Below are positions 1 through 6,154 of a DNA stretch of 11,104 nt, one piece after another; position 1 is the first letter of the stretch, and each line of letters opens with the position of its first letter. This DNA is from Rhizorhabdus sp. GTDB taxonomy: Bacteria > Pseudomonadota > Alphaproteobacteria > Sphingomonadales > Sphingomonadaceae. Under the pieces are notes generated by a model that was not told the origin of the DNA, did no database searches, and worked only from the letters and a program-made list of their open reading frames with translations. The stretch is from assembly GCA_004297635.1 (NCBI GenBank), contig SCUQ01000525.1, positions 1-11,104 on the forward strand, written 5' to 3'. A program made the position numbers and the translations under genes.

Positions 1-392
1 AGCAGCAGCAGCGCGCCGATCGCCAGGATGATGGTCAGCAGCCGGCCGATCCCGCGGCGCGGGCGCATCGTGGCGGGAAGCTGCCGGTCGTGGACGGGCG
101 CCACCTCGCCCACATGGTCGTAGCGTGCCTGGACCTCGTCCTCGGGGGCTTCGCTGTCGGCGGTCGCGGGTGGGGGCACCGGCTCGACGGTCTCCCCTGC
201 CGGGATCGGCGCCGGCGCAGCGGGGGCCGCGGCCGGAGCCTGCACCGCCGTCGGCTCGGCCTGGGCGGGCGAGGGGGCATCCTGGAACCAGCTATGCTTG
301 CAGCTCGCGCAGCGCACCTGCCGCCCGGGCGCTCCGATCGCGGTATCGGGGACGAGATAGCGGGTTTGGCAGGCGGGGCAGATCAATATCAT
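1..392 (-). CDS. MJ0042-type zinc-ribbon membrane protein (N-terminal part, runs off left edge)
   Basis: Reading the minus strand from the ATG at 392 gives 130 codons without a stop, to the window edge. The N-terminus begins [16 protein letters not shown] and carries a treble-clef zinc ribbon with Cys5, Cys8, Cys28 and Cys31, ending in a HSWF motif. This matches the MJ0042 / 'zinc_ribbon_5' family. A low-complexity Pro/Ala/Glu-rich linker follows (about residues 38-108), then an Arg-rich patch (RPRRGIGR, 110-117) and the start of a hydrophobic segment ([13 protein letters not shown]), so the protein should be a single-pass inner-membrane protein with the zinc ribbon in the cytoplasm. Family members often carry a C-terminal DUF3426-like domain; that part lies outside the window. 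The role is not established. It is divergent from ftsE, an arrangement I recall from other sphingomonads. No Shine-Dalgarno sequence precedes the ATG; see the promoter entry. Confidence 0.88.
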   Translation of the reverse strand, partial: MILICPACQTRYLVPDTAIGAPGRQVRCASCKHSWFQDAPSPAQAEPTAVQAPAAAPAAPAPIPAGETVEPVPPPATADSEAPEDEVQARYDHVGEVAPVHDRQLPATMRPRRGIGRLLTIILAIGALLL

Positions 393-430
393 CCGGGCTA
401 TCAGTAGCGCCGACTTGAGTCCGGCTGCAA
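393..430 (-). promoter_or_regulatory. Putative promoter of the zinc-ribbon gene, close to a leaderless start
   Basis: On the minus strand TTGCAG (425-430) is followed after 18 bases by TACTGA (401-406), then 8 bases to the ATG at 392. Transcription would be expected to start within a base or two of the start codon. The bases before the ATG (TAGCCCGG) hold no Shine-Dalgarno sequence. The matches to consensus are only partial, so this is an inference from spacing and from the similar layout at hisC and metX. Confidence 0.35.
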
Positions 431-459
431 GCACTTGCGGGCGCTTTGCCCAGCTTCTT

Positions 460-503
460 CGTCATTCCCCGATGGGCGGATTGCCGCCATCGCGGGAATG
501 GCG
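460..503. repeat. REP-like palindrome
   Basis: CATTCCCCGATGG (463-475) pairs with CCATCG-c-GGGAATG (487-500), giving 13 base pairs with one bulged C at 493 and an 11-base loop. On the minus strand it reads CGCCATTCCCGCGATGGCGG. That resembles the dispersed CATTCCCGCG...GCGGGAATCC palindromes common in intergenic DNA of sphingomonads and other alphaproteobacteria, which in translation give 'HSRxxGNP'. Only one copy is visible in this window, so the assignment to a repeat family comes from memory of the motif. Confidence 0.6.
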
Positions 504-513
504 CCGGGCGGCG

Positions 514-537
514 GAAGCAGGCCCCCGGCTTCTTTTT
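514..537 (+). terminator. Terminator-like hairpin with T-run upstream of ftsE
   Basis: GAAGC (514-518) pairs with GCTTC (528-532). Inside, after an A/G mismatch, GG (520-521) pairs with CC (525-526), leaving a loop of three C. Five T follow at 533-537. The shape fits a short intrinsic terminator on the plus strand. It ends 65 bases before the ftsE start. No plus-strand gene lies between the window edge and this point, so it may stop stray or antisense transcripts, or act as an attenuator in an ftsE leader. The stem is short and interrupted, so confidence is limited. Confidence 0.4.
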
Positions 538-602
538 CGGCAGGCATTTGCGGGACGCGGGCGCCTGTGCCATGGCTCGGCGATGAGCGGAGAATGGATA
601 GG

Positions 603-1313
603 ATGAGGCCCGGGGCCGCCAACATCGTCCAGTTCGAGAATGTCGGCCTGCGCTACGGCTCCGGCGCGGAGACGTTGAGCGACCTCAGCTTCAGTCTGGC
701 GGCGGGCGCCTTTTATTTCCTCACCGGCCCGTCGGGCGCGGGGAAGAGCTCGCTGCTGCGCCTGATCTACCTTGCCCAGCGGCCGAGCCGCGGGCTGATC
801 CGCATGTTCGGGGAGGATGTCGTCACCCTGCCGCGCGCGCGCATCCCCGGCTTCCGCCGCCGGATCGGCACCGTGTTCCAGGATTTCCGGCTGATCCCGC
901 ACCTCTCCGCCTATGAGAATATCGCGCTGCCGCTGCGCGTGAACGGCGTGGCGGAAGCCGATATCGACACGCCGGTGCGCGAGATGCTCGAATGGGTCGG
1001 GCTGTCGGGCCGCGCCTATGCGAAGCCGGCCACGCTGTCGGGCGGCGAGCAGCAACGCGTCGCCATCGCCCGCGCGGTGATCGGCCGGCCCGAGATTCTC
1101 GTCGCCGACGAGCCGACCGGCAATGTCGATCCCGACATGGCGGGGCGGCTGCTCTACCTGTTCGAGGCGCTCAACAAGCTGGGCACGACGATCCTCGTCG
1201 CGACCCATGACCTCCACCTCATTCCCCGCGTCCATCATGCCCAGACCCTCAGGCTCGAAGCGGGGCGGCTCGATGCCGGACGGCTGGCGCCGCCGATCGG
1301 GAGCGCCGGCTGA
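603..1313 (+). CDS. ftsE: Cell-division ATP-binding protein FtsE
   Basis: ABC-transporter ATPase of 236 residues that pairs with FtsX at the division site. It does not transport a solute; ATP hydrolysis is thought to drive shape changes in FtsX that activate septal peptidoglycan hydrolases. All ABC motifs are present: Walker [10 protein letters not shown] (42-50), Q-loop FQDFRL (Q93), signature LSGGEQQR (145-152), Walker B ILVADEP (165-171) and H-loop THD (H202). The open frame extends upstream to 435, but that extension shows no ABC homology and would make the protein too long. The ATG at 603 has GGAG at 589-592, about ten bases upstream, and gives the usual FtsE length; the ATG at 594 is too close to that site. 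The C-terminal tail after the H-loop is short. The stop overlaps the ftsX start (TGATG), implying translational coupling. Confidence 0.95.
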   Translation: MRPGAANIVQFENVGLRYGSGAETLSDLSFSLAAGAFYFLTGPSGAGKSSLLRLIYLAQRPSRGLIRMFGEDVVTLPRARIPGFRRRIGTVFQDFRLIPHLSAYENIALPLRVNGVAEADIDTPVREMLEWVGLSGRAYAKPATLSGGEQQRVAIARAVIGRPEILVADEPTGNVDPDMAGRLLYLFEALNKLGTTILVATHDLHLIPRVHHAQTLRLEAGRLDAGRLAPPIGSAG

Positions 1314-2224
1314 TGGCGCTGTTCGGGCGCGGATCGGGCAACTGGCTGACCAGCGCGGCGGGCCGCCGCCTGCTGCCCGAAGGCTGGCTGTCGGGGCCGA
1401 TGCCCTGGGTGATCGCCATCATGATGTTCCTGATGGTGCTGGCGGCGGCGGCGGGGCTGGCGCTCGGCTTCGCGGCGCGCGGGCTCGACAACCATATGTC
1501 CAGCCAGATCACCATCCAGGTGGTCGACGCCAATCGGCCGCGGCGCGATGCCGCCGCCGACCGCATCGTCTCCGCCGCTGCGGCGCTGCCCGGCATCGCC
1601 TCCGTCCGCCGCGTCAGCGACCGCGAGATCGCCGAACTGCTCCGGCCGTGGCTGGGCGCCGGGCTGGCCGAGAACGACCTGCCGGTGCCGGCGATGATCG
1701 ACGTCGCCTTTCTCCCCGGTTCGCGCGGCAGTCTGGCCGCCGCCGAGGCCGCCGTGCGCGCGATCACCCCCCGCGCGCGGGTCGATGCCCATGCTCAATG
1801 GCTGGCGCCGCTCGCCGGGCTGATCGCATCGCTGCGCTGGCTCGCCGGGGTGCTGGTGCTGCTCATGGCGGCGGCGGCGGCGTTCACCGTCGTCCTCGCC
1901 GCGCGCTCCGCGCTCAACACCCATCAGGCGACGATCGAGGTGATGCACCATCTCGGCTCCAGCGATGCCCAGATCGCCCAGCTCTTCCAGCGCCGGATCG
2001 CCACCGATGCCCTGTTCGGCGGGCTGATCGGGCTGCTTCTGGCCAGTCTCGTCATCTTCGCGGTGGGCGATCGCATCGCCCGGGTCGGATCGGACCTGAT
2101 CGGATCGGTCGAGCTGCCCGCCGCCGCCTGGGGGATATTGGCGATGCTGCCACTGGCCGGCACCCTGCTGGCGACGGTCGCGGCACGGCTGACCATCATC
2201 ATGGCGCTGAGGCGAAGGCTGTGA
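1313..2224 (+). CDS. ftsX: Cell-division membrane protein FtsX
   Basis: Inner-membrane partner of FtsE, 303 residues. It shows the FtsX layout: a cytoplasmic N-terminus, a first membrane segment at about 31-53, a periplasmic domain at about 60-165 (the part that contacts hydrolase activators in studied species), then three membrane segments at about 176-197, 233-252 and 270-290, ending in a basic tail (ALRRRL). Between segments 2 and 3 lies the cytoplasmic loop ARSALNTHQATIEVMHHLGS, typical of the family and the likely contact with FtsE. The start overlaps the ftsE stop by one base (TGATG), with CGGGAG at 1298-1303 as ribosome site about nine bases upstream. Sequence identity with well-studied FtsX proteins is usually low in this group; position next to FtsE and topology carry the call. 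Confidence 0.93.
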   Translation: MALFGRGSGNWLTSAAGRRLLPEGWLSGPMPWVIAIMMFLMVLAAAAGLALGFAARGLDNHMSSQITIQVVDANRPRRDAAADRIVSAAAALPGIASVRRVSDREIAELLRPWLGAGLAENDLPVPAMIDVAFLPGSRGSLAAAEAAVRAITPRARVDAHAQWLAPLAGLIASLRWLAGVLVLLMAAAAAFTVVLAARSALNTHQATIEVMHHLGSSDAQIAQLFQRRIATDALFGGLIGLLLASLVIFAVGDRIARVGSDLIGSVELPAAAWGILAMLPLAGTLLATVAARLTIIMALRRRL

Positions 2225-2348
2225 CGGTCTTGCACGATACGCCGCGTTTCCGCGCGTCGGGGGCGGCCATGCCCGAATTCGGGGCCCGGACGGCGTTGGT
2301 GCTCGCAGGCCCGCCCAAGATCCCCGCCGCATGCGGGAGGCAGGAAGG
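2225..2348. other. Gap between ftsX and the YdcF-family gene, with a perfect 12-base palindrome
   Basis: This 124-base stretch contains CCCGAATTCGGG (2272-2283), a perfect palindrome, and a second short one, CCGCATGCGG (2327-2336), just before the likely ribosome site of the next gene. No convincing promoter or T-run terminator is seen. Open frames crossing the gap have no recognisable protein features. The gap breaks the otherwise overlapping gene order, so the downstream pair may be transcribed separately. Confidence 0.4.
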
Positions 2349-2882
2349 ATGATCGTCCGCGCCCTCGCCGCGCTGCTGCTGGCCTGGATCGCCGGCTTCA
2401 TGGCGTTCGCCCTGTTCCTGCCGCAGCCGGCGCCCGAAGGGATCACGACCGAGGGGATCGTGGTGATGACCGGCGGGCGTGGCCGGGTCGAACGCGGCCT
2501 TGCCCTGCTCGAGACAAAACATGCGAAACGGCTGCTGATCTCCGGCGCCGATCGAAGAGTGCGTCCGCGCGACCTCGCCACCCAGTTCAAGGCGCCGCCG
2601 GCGCTGGTCGATTGCTGTGTGGACCTTGGCCATGAATCGGTCGACACGCGATCGAATGCCACCGAAGCATCGGGCTGGATCGCGCGGAACCGCTACCGGT
2701 CGATCCGGCTGGTGACGTCCGACTGGCATATGGTGCGCGCGCGCTATGATCTGGAAGCCATGATCGGCGACGATATCCGCATCGTCGCCGATGCGGTGCC
2801 GACCGAGCCCGGCCTCGTCGATCTGGTCCGCGAATATAATAAATATGTCCTGCGGCGGGTGGCGGGGCTGATCGGGATATGA
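2349..2882 (+). CDS. YdcF/ElyC-family (DUF218) membrane-anchored protein
   Basis: Protein of 177 residues with one N-terminal membrane anchor (about 4-24: RALAALLLAWIAGFMAFALFL) followed by a DUF218 domain. Family hallmarks are VVMTGGRGRVERGLALL (38-54), RLLISGA (61-67), the S-x-D-T-R-x-N-A-x-E segment (97-106) and LVTSDWHMVRARYDLE (121-136). Relatives in E. coli include YdcF, SanA and ElyC; the latter two affect envelope integrity, but the reaction is unknown. The domain is probably periplasmic given the leading Arg and the hydrophobic anchor. The ATG at 2349 is preferred over the one at 2331 because GGGAGG at 2335-2340 sits eight bases upstream of it, and because the extra six residues add nothing. 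The stop overlaps the plsC start (ATGA), so the two are probably cotranslated. Family call firm, function open. Confidence 0.85.
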   Translation: MIVRALAALLLAWIAGFMAFALFLPQPAPEGITTEGIVVMTGGRGRVERGLALLETKHAKRLLISGADRRVRPRDLATQFKAPPALVDCCVDLGHESVDTRSNATEASGWIARNRYRSIRLVTSDWHMVRARYDLEAMIGDDIRIVADAVPTEPGLVDLVREYNKYVLRRVAGLIGI

Positions 2883-3586
2883 TCCGGCATATGACGATAA
2901 TCCTGCGCTCGATCCTGTTTCCGCTGGTCTTCTATCCGGGAACGGTGATCGCCGTGCTCAGCGCCTTCATCAGCGCATTGTTCGGCGATGCCGCGGTGCG
3001 CCGCCATGCGCTGTGCTGGGCGCAGTTCCACCGTTGGTGCGCCCGCTGGATCCTGGGCATAAGGTCGCGGATCGAGGGCGCGGTGCCGCCGGGGCCGCAT
3101 CTGTTCGCGGTCAAGCACCAGTCGATGTTCGAGACGCTGGAGATGCTGCTACTGGTCGGTGATCCGGCGGTGGTGCTGAAGCGCGAGCTGGCCGATATCC
3201 CGCTGTTCGGCCGGGTCGCGCAGCTGGCCGGGGTGATTCCCGTCGACCGGGCCGGATCGGCGAAGGCACTGCGCCGGATGATGCGCGCGGCGGCGGCGGC
3301 GCGCGATAATGACCGTTCGGTGCTGATCTTCCCCGAAGGCACGCGCGTCTCGCCGGGCGACCAGCCTCCGCTCCAGCCGGGCTTCGCCGGGCTCTACCGG
3401 CAGCTCGGCCTGCCGGTGGTGCCGATCGCGCTGGACAGCGGGCTCGTCTGGCCGCGCAACAGCGTCCTGAAGCGCCCCGGAATCGTACGGATACACATCG
3501 GTGAGACGATCCCACCAGGCTTGCCGCGCGCCGAGGTCGAGTCGCGGGTACATGCCGCCATCAATGCGCTGGAGCGGGGAGTGTAG
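2879..3586 (+). CDS. plsC: 1-acyl-sn-glycerol-3-phosphate acyltransferase
   Basis: Membrane acyltransferase of 235 residues that adds the second acyl chain to lysophosphatidic acid, giving phosphatidic acid, the precursor of all glycerophospholipids. An N-terminal hydrophobic segment (about 7-34) anchors it. The PlsC motifs are visible: KHQSMFE (79-85), with His80 as the general base; IPVDRAG (120-126); FPEGTR (151-156) for glycerophosphate binding; and VVPIALDSG (180-188). Motif I is HX4E rather than the textbook HX4D. A Glu at this position occurs in a branch of proteobacterial PlsC proteins as far as I recall, so it does not by itself suggest loss of activity. The start overlaps the preceding stop (ATGA). 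A second in-frame ATG at 2891 is possible but has no better ribosome site. Confidence 0.92.
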   Translation: MIRHMTIILRSILFPLVFYPGTVIAVLSAFISALFGDAAVRRHALCWAQFHRWCARWILGIRSRIEGAVPPGPHLFAVKHQSMFETLEMLLLVGDPAVVLKRELADIPLFGRVAQLAGVIPVDRAGSAKALRRMMRAAAAARDNDRSVLIFPEGTRVSPGDQPPLQPGFAGLYRQLGLPVVPIALDSGLVWPRNSVLKRPGIVRIHIGETIPPGLPRAEVESRVHAAINALERGV

Positions 3587-3597
3587 CAGCCGCTACA
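3583..3597 (+). terminator. Short hairpin at the plsC stop codon
   Basis: GTAGC (3583-3587) pairs with GCTAC (3592-3596) around a four-base loop, and the plsC stop codon lies in the left arm. There is no T-run (AATATCG follows), so it is a weak terminator candidate at best. Confidence 0.2.
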
Positions 3598-3742
3598 ATA
3601 TCGTCTGTTCGGAGCGGCCTGCCCGGGAATTAGGCGTTTCGCCCCATCCCATGATATAAGCGAGCCATCGGTGCCGCATTTTACCAAGCAGGCATCGTGA
3701 CAGCTTCTCCAGGGCTGCCGCTTGCCAAAGCCGGACAGAACC

Positions 3743-4012
3743 ATGGATGAAATGATCCAGTTGAACCGCTATGAAGGCGGTACCCCGCCTGCATTTTCGG
3801 GCTATTGGAAGGATACCCCCCTCAATGTCACGCTCGATCTGAGCGCGGTGCTGAAGCTGGCTGGCCATGTGCCGCCGCCACAGCGCCATCAGATTCTGGC
3901 GACCAAGGGTGAGACGATCATCGCCGCGCTCCGTCGCCTCGCCGAAATGGGCCAGATCGAAACCAGCGCCGGCCGCGCGGAAACGATGGTGTCCGCGCTC
4001 GATCTGGATTGA
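3743..4012 (+). CDS. Small hypothetical protein, 89 residues
   Basis: I do not recognise this protein. From the ATG at 3743 it has 89 residues, mixed polar and hydrophobic, with no membrane segment, signal peptide or cysteine motif. The N-terminal third has aromatic and Gly/Pro residues (YEGGTPPAFSGYWKDTP); the rest looks helical (VTLDLSAVLKLAG, then QRHQILATKGETIIAALRRLAEMGQIE). It ends in an acidic tail (ALDLD). The frame could also start at a TTG (3722) or at the ATG at 3752; none has a strong ribosome site. Sequence 3601-3840 is about 57% GC, clearly below the flanking genes (one line of plsC is 77%), while 3841-4012 returns to 65-68%. It converges on tyrC with 33 bases between the stops. 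That the frame is coding is inferred from its fit in the gap between genes and its protein-like composition. Confidence 0.6.
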   Translation: MDEMIQLNRYEGGTPPAFSGYWKDTPLNVTLDLSAVLKLAGHVPPPQRHQILATKGETIIAALRRLAEMGQIETSAGRAETMVSALDLD

Positions 4013-4045
4013 GTCCTACCGCCGTTCAGCCCCGCTGGAAGGCGA

Positions 4046-4954
4046 TCAGTGGCTCCGCCCGAAATCGGGTGCGGCGTCGTCCTGGCCCTGTTCGATGATC
4101 GAGCGGCGGACGGCGCGGGTGCGGGTGAACAGGTCGAACAGCGCATCGCCGTCGCCCCAGCGGATCGCGCGCTGCAGCGCGGTCAGATCCTCGGTGAAGC
4201 GCTGCAGCATCTCCAGCACCGCATCCTTGTTGTTGAGGAACACGTCGCGCCACATCGTCGGGTCCGACGCGGCGATGCGGGTGAAATCGCGGAAACCGCC
4301 GGCCGAATATTTGATCACCTCGCTCTGCGTCACCTCTTCCATGTCGGAAGCGGTGCCGACGATCGTATAGGCGATCAGGTGCGGCAGATGGCTGGTGACG
4401 GCCAGCACGAGATCATGATGCTTCGGGTCCATCATCTCGACATTGGCGCCGATCCGCCGCCAGAATTCGGCGACCCGCTCGGCTGCTGTCGGATCGCTGC
4501 CCTCGGGCGGGGTGACGATGCACCAGCGTCCGTTGAACAGCGTCGCGAAGCCCGCGTCGGGGCCGCTATTCTCGGTGCCCGCCACCGGATGGGCGGGGAT
4601 GATGACCGCGCCGTCGCGCAGCGCCGACCGGAGCGCCACCAGCACGCTTTCCTTCGACGATCCGACGTCGCTGACGATCGCCTCGGCAGGCAGGTCGTCG
4701 GCGATCTCGGCGCCGACCGCGGCCATCGCGCCCACCGGCACGCACAGGATGACGAAATCGGCATCGACCACCGATGCGCCCGCCGTGTCGGTGACGTCGT
4801 CGCAGAAGCCCAATTCGCGGGCCCGCGCGCGCACCTGCGGATCGGCGTCGTGACCCGTCAGCCGCACCGTCGGCATCGTCGCCTGGACCGCGCGCGCGAT
4901 CGAGGAGCCGATCAGCCCCAGCCCAATGATCGTGATCCGCGCGAAGGGCAGCAT
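4046..4954 (-). CDS. tyrC: Prephenate/arogenate (cyclohexadienyl) dehydrogenase
   Basis: NAD(P)-dependent oxidative decarboxylation of prephenate and/or arogenate, in the final part of tyrosine synthesis; cytosolic. The 302 residues begin with a Rossmann dinucleotide site (ITIIGLGLIGSSIA, 7-20), followed by VILCVPVGAM (68-77), SDVGSSK (95-101), the substrate-site segment HPVAGTENSGPDAG (122-135) with its conserved His, TSHLPHLIAY (187-196) and FRDFTRIAASDPTMWRD (221-237). There is no ACT or chorismate mutase domain, so it is the short single-domain form. The start codon overlaps the hisC stop (TGATG), with GAGG in the hisC end about ten bases upstream. As I recall, Zymomonas mobilis has the same order, with a TyrC that accepts both substrates and is not inhibited by tyrosine; that is the closest precedent and the reason for the symbol. 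Substrate preference cannot be read from the sequence by eye. Confidence 0.92.
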   Translation of the reverse strand: MLPFARITIIGLGLIGSSIARAVQATMPTVRLTGHDADPQVRARARELGFCDDVTDTAGASVVDADFVILCVPVGAMAAVGAEIADDLPAEAIVSDVGSSKESVLVALRSALRDGAVIIPAHPVAGTENSGPDAGFATLFNGRWCIVTPPEGSDPTAAERVAEFWRRIGANVEMMDPKHHDLVLAVTSHLPHLIAYTIVGTASDMEEVTQSEVIKYSAGGFRDFTRIAASDPTMWRDVFLNNKDAVLEMLQRFTEDLTALQRAIRWGDGDALFDLFTRTRAVRRSIIEQGQDDAAPDFGRSH

Positions 4955-6057
4955 CAGCCCGCCGCCTCGACCAGCTTGCGGAGCGCCGCCGTCAGGCCGG
5001 TGATCTCTTCCTCGGTCCCGATGGTGATGCGCAGGCCATGGGGCAGGCCCTGGCCCGGCAGCCAGCGGACGATATAGCCCGCATCCATCAAGCCCTTATA
5101 GGCGGCCTCGGCGGTCAGCCTGCCCTCGAACAGCACCAGCGAGAAATTGGCCTTGCTCGGCATCGCGCGCAGGCCCTTGTTACCCAGCCCGGCGATCTCG
5201 CGCTCGAACCAAGCGCGCCATTGCAGATTGTGCGCGCGGCTCCGCTCGACGAAGCCGGTGTCGCCCAGGGCCGCGATCGCGGCGAGCTGGCCCGCCGTGG
5301 TGACGTTGAACGGCGCGCGGATCTTGTGCATCGCCTCGATCACCGGCGCGTTCGCATAGCCCCAGCCGATCCGCTCGGCGGCGAGGCCGTAGATCTTCGA
5401 GAAGGTCCGCGTGACCAGCACGTTCGGCGCGTGCTGGGCCAGCGCGAAGGCGCCGTCGTCATCGGCGGCCTCGAGATATTCGGCATAGGCCTGGTCGATC
5501 ACCAGCAGGCAATCGGCGGGCGTCGCGGCGTGGAGCCGCGCGATATCGGCGGCCGGCGAATAGGTGCCGGTCGGATTGTTCGGATTGGCCAGGAAGATCA
5601 CGCGTGTTCTGGGCGTGATATGCGCGATCAGGCTGTCGATGTCGGTCGCATAGTCGCGGTCGGGCGCCTCCACCGGGGTGGCGCCGACCCGGCGGGCCGC
5701 GATCGGATAGACCGAGAAGCCGTAGCGGACGTACAGCACCTCGTCGCCCTGCCCGGCATAGGCGCCGGCGGCGAGGTGGAGAATCTCGTCCGATCCGGTG
5801 CCGTAGATGACCCGCGCCGGATCAAGGCCGTGCCTGGCCGCGATCGCCTCGCGCAGCGCCGCCGCCGAGGCATCGGGATAGCGATCGAGCGACGTGGCGC
5901 CCGCGACGAAAGCGGCGCGCGTGGCCTCGCTGGTGCCGAGCGGATTCTCGTTCGAACTGAGCTTGGCGACCTTGCGGCCGTCATCGGTCGTCGATCGCCC
6001 CGGAACATAAGGCGCGATCGCATCGATCCAGGGCTTGGGCGCGAGGGTCTTGGTCAT
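4954..6057 (-). CDS. hisC: Histidinol-phosphate aminotransferase
   Basis: PLP-dependent, fold-type I aminotransferase of 367 residues that converts imidazole-acetol phosphate and glutamate to histidinol phosphate. Motifs in order: LSSNENPLG (33-41), RYPD (59-62), YGTGSDE (85-91) for the PLP phosphate, [10 protein letters not shown] (157-166), DQAYAEY (188-194) and TFSKIYGLA (218-226), where Lys221 forms the Schiff base. The Arg of the C-terminal substrate site lies in GLRITIGT. The frame can be extended to a TTG at 6093, but the ATG at 6057 is preferred: the extension would cover the promoter, and the family N-terminus ([13 protein letters not shown]) starts shortly after this ATG. No other his genes are nearby. 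Coupling to tyrC suggests that the enzyme may also transaminate aromatic precursors, as is known for some HisC proteins of this group; that is inference. Confidence 0.94.
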   Translation of the reverse strand: MTKTLAPKPWIDAIAPYVPGRSTTDDGRKVAKLSSNENPLGTSEATRAAFVAGATSLDRYPDASAAALREAIAARHGLDPARVIYGTGSDEILHLAAGAYAGQGDEVLYVRYGFSVYPIAARRVGATPVEAPDRDYATDIDSLIAHITPRTRVIFLANPNNPTGTYSPAADIARLHAATPADCLLVIDQAYAEYLEAADDDGAFALAQHAPNVLVTRTFSKIYGLAAERIGWGYANAPVIEAMHKIRAPFNVTTAGQLAAIAALGDTGFVERSRAHNLQWRAWFEREIAGLGNKGLRAMPSKANFSLVLFEGRLTAEAAYKGLMDAGYIVRWLPGQGLPHGLRITIGTEEEITGLTAALRKLVEAAG

Positions 6058-6093
6058 GCGCCGCGCTTTAGGGGGGATGGCGCGGGGCTGCAA
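6058..6093 (-). promoter_or_regulatory. Putative hisC promoter with leaderless start
   Basis: On the minus strand TTGCAG (6088-6093) is followed after exactly 17 bases by TAAAGC (6065-6070), and the hisC ATG follows after only 7 bases. Transcription would then begin at or beside the A of the ATG. The bases before the ATG (GCGGCGC) contain no Shine-Dalgarno sequence, which fits a leaderless message. No riboswitch, leader peptide or his attenuator can fit. Confidence 0.5.
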
Positions 6094-6116
6094 CAGACGA
6101 GACCGACGCCGGAACG

Positions 6117-6154
6117 TTGACAGCCCCTTTGCCCCGTCCTAGCCCCCACCTCCC
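6117..6154 (+). promoter_or_regulatory. Putative metX promoter with near-leaderless start
   Basis: A perfect TTGACA (6117-6122) is followed after 17 bases by TAGCCC (6140-6145), a poor -10 match, then 9 bases to the metX ATG. The interval 6121-6154 is almost all pyrimidine and has no Shine-Dalgarno sequence. The predicted start of transcription lies within three bases of the ATG. There is no room for a SAM riboswitch after the promoter; one further upstream is not apparent either. Confidence 0.5.

Noticed and set aside
435..602. N-terminal extension of FtsE from the ATG at 435
   Set aside because: The extra 56 residues lack ABC homology and overlap two intergenic hairpins. The ATG at 603 has a better-placed ribosome site and gives the usual length.
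1235..2662. 475-residue minus-strand open frame opposite ftsX and the YdcF gene
   Set aside because: Its product is low-complexity, rich in Arg, Gly, Gln and Pro, with no domain. Long antisense frames are expected in DNA with this GC content, and the plus strand encodes clear families.
4049..6120. Two long plus-strand open frames opposite tyrC and hisC
   Set aside because: Both products are Arg/Ala/Gly-rich without recognisable motifs, while the minus strand carries complete enzyme motifs over the same span.
6058..6154. SAM riboswitch upstream of metX
   Set aside because: The gap is short, the likely start of transcription is at the ATG, and no SAM-II or similar fold could be drawn from the sequence.
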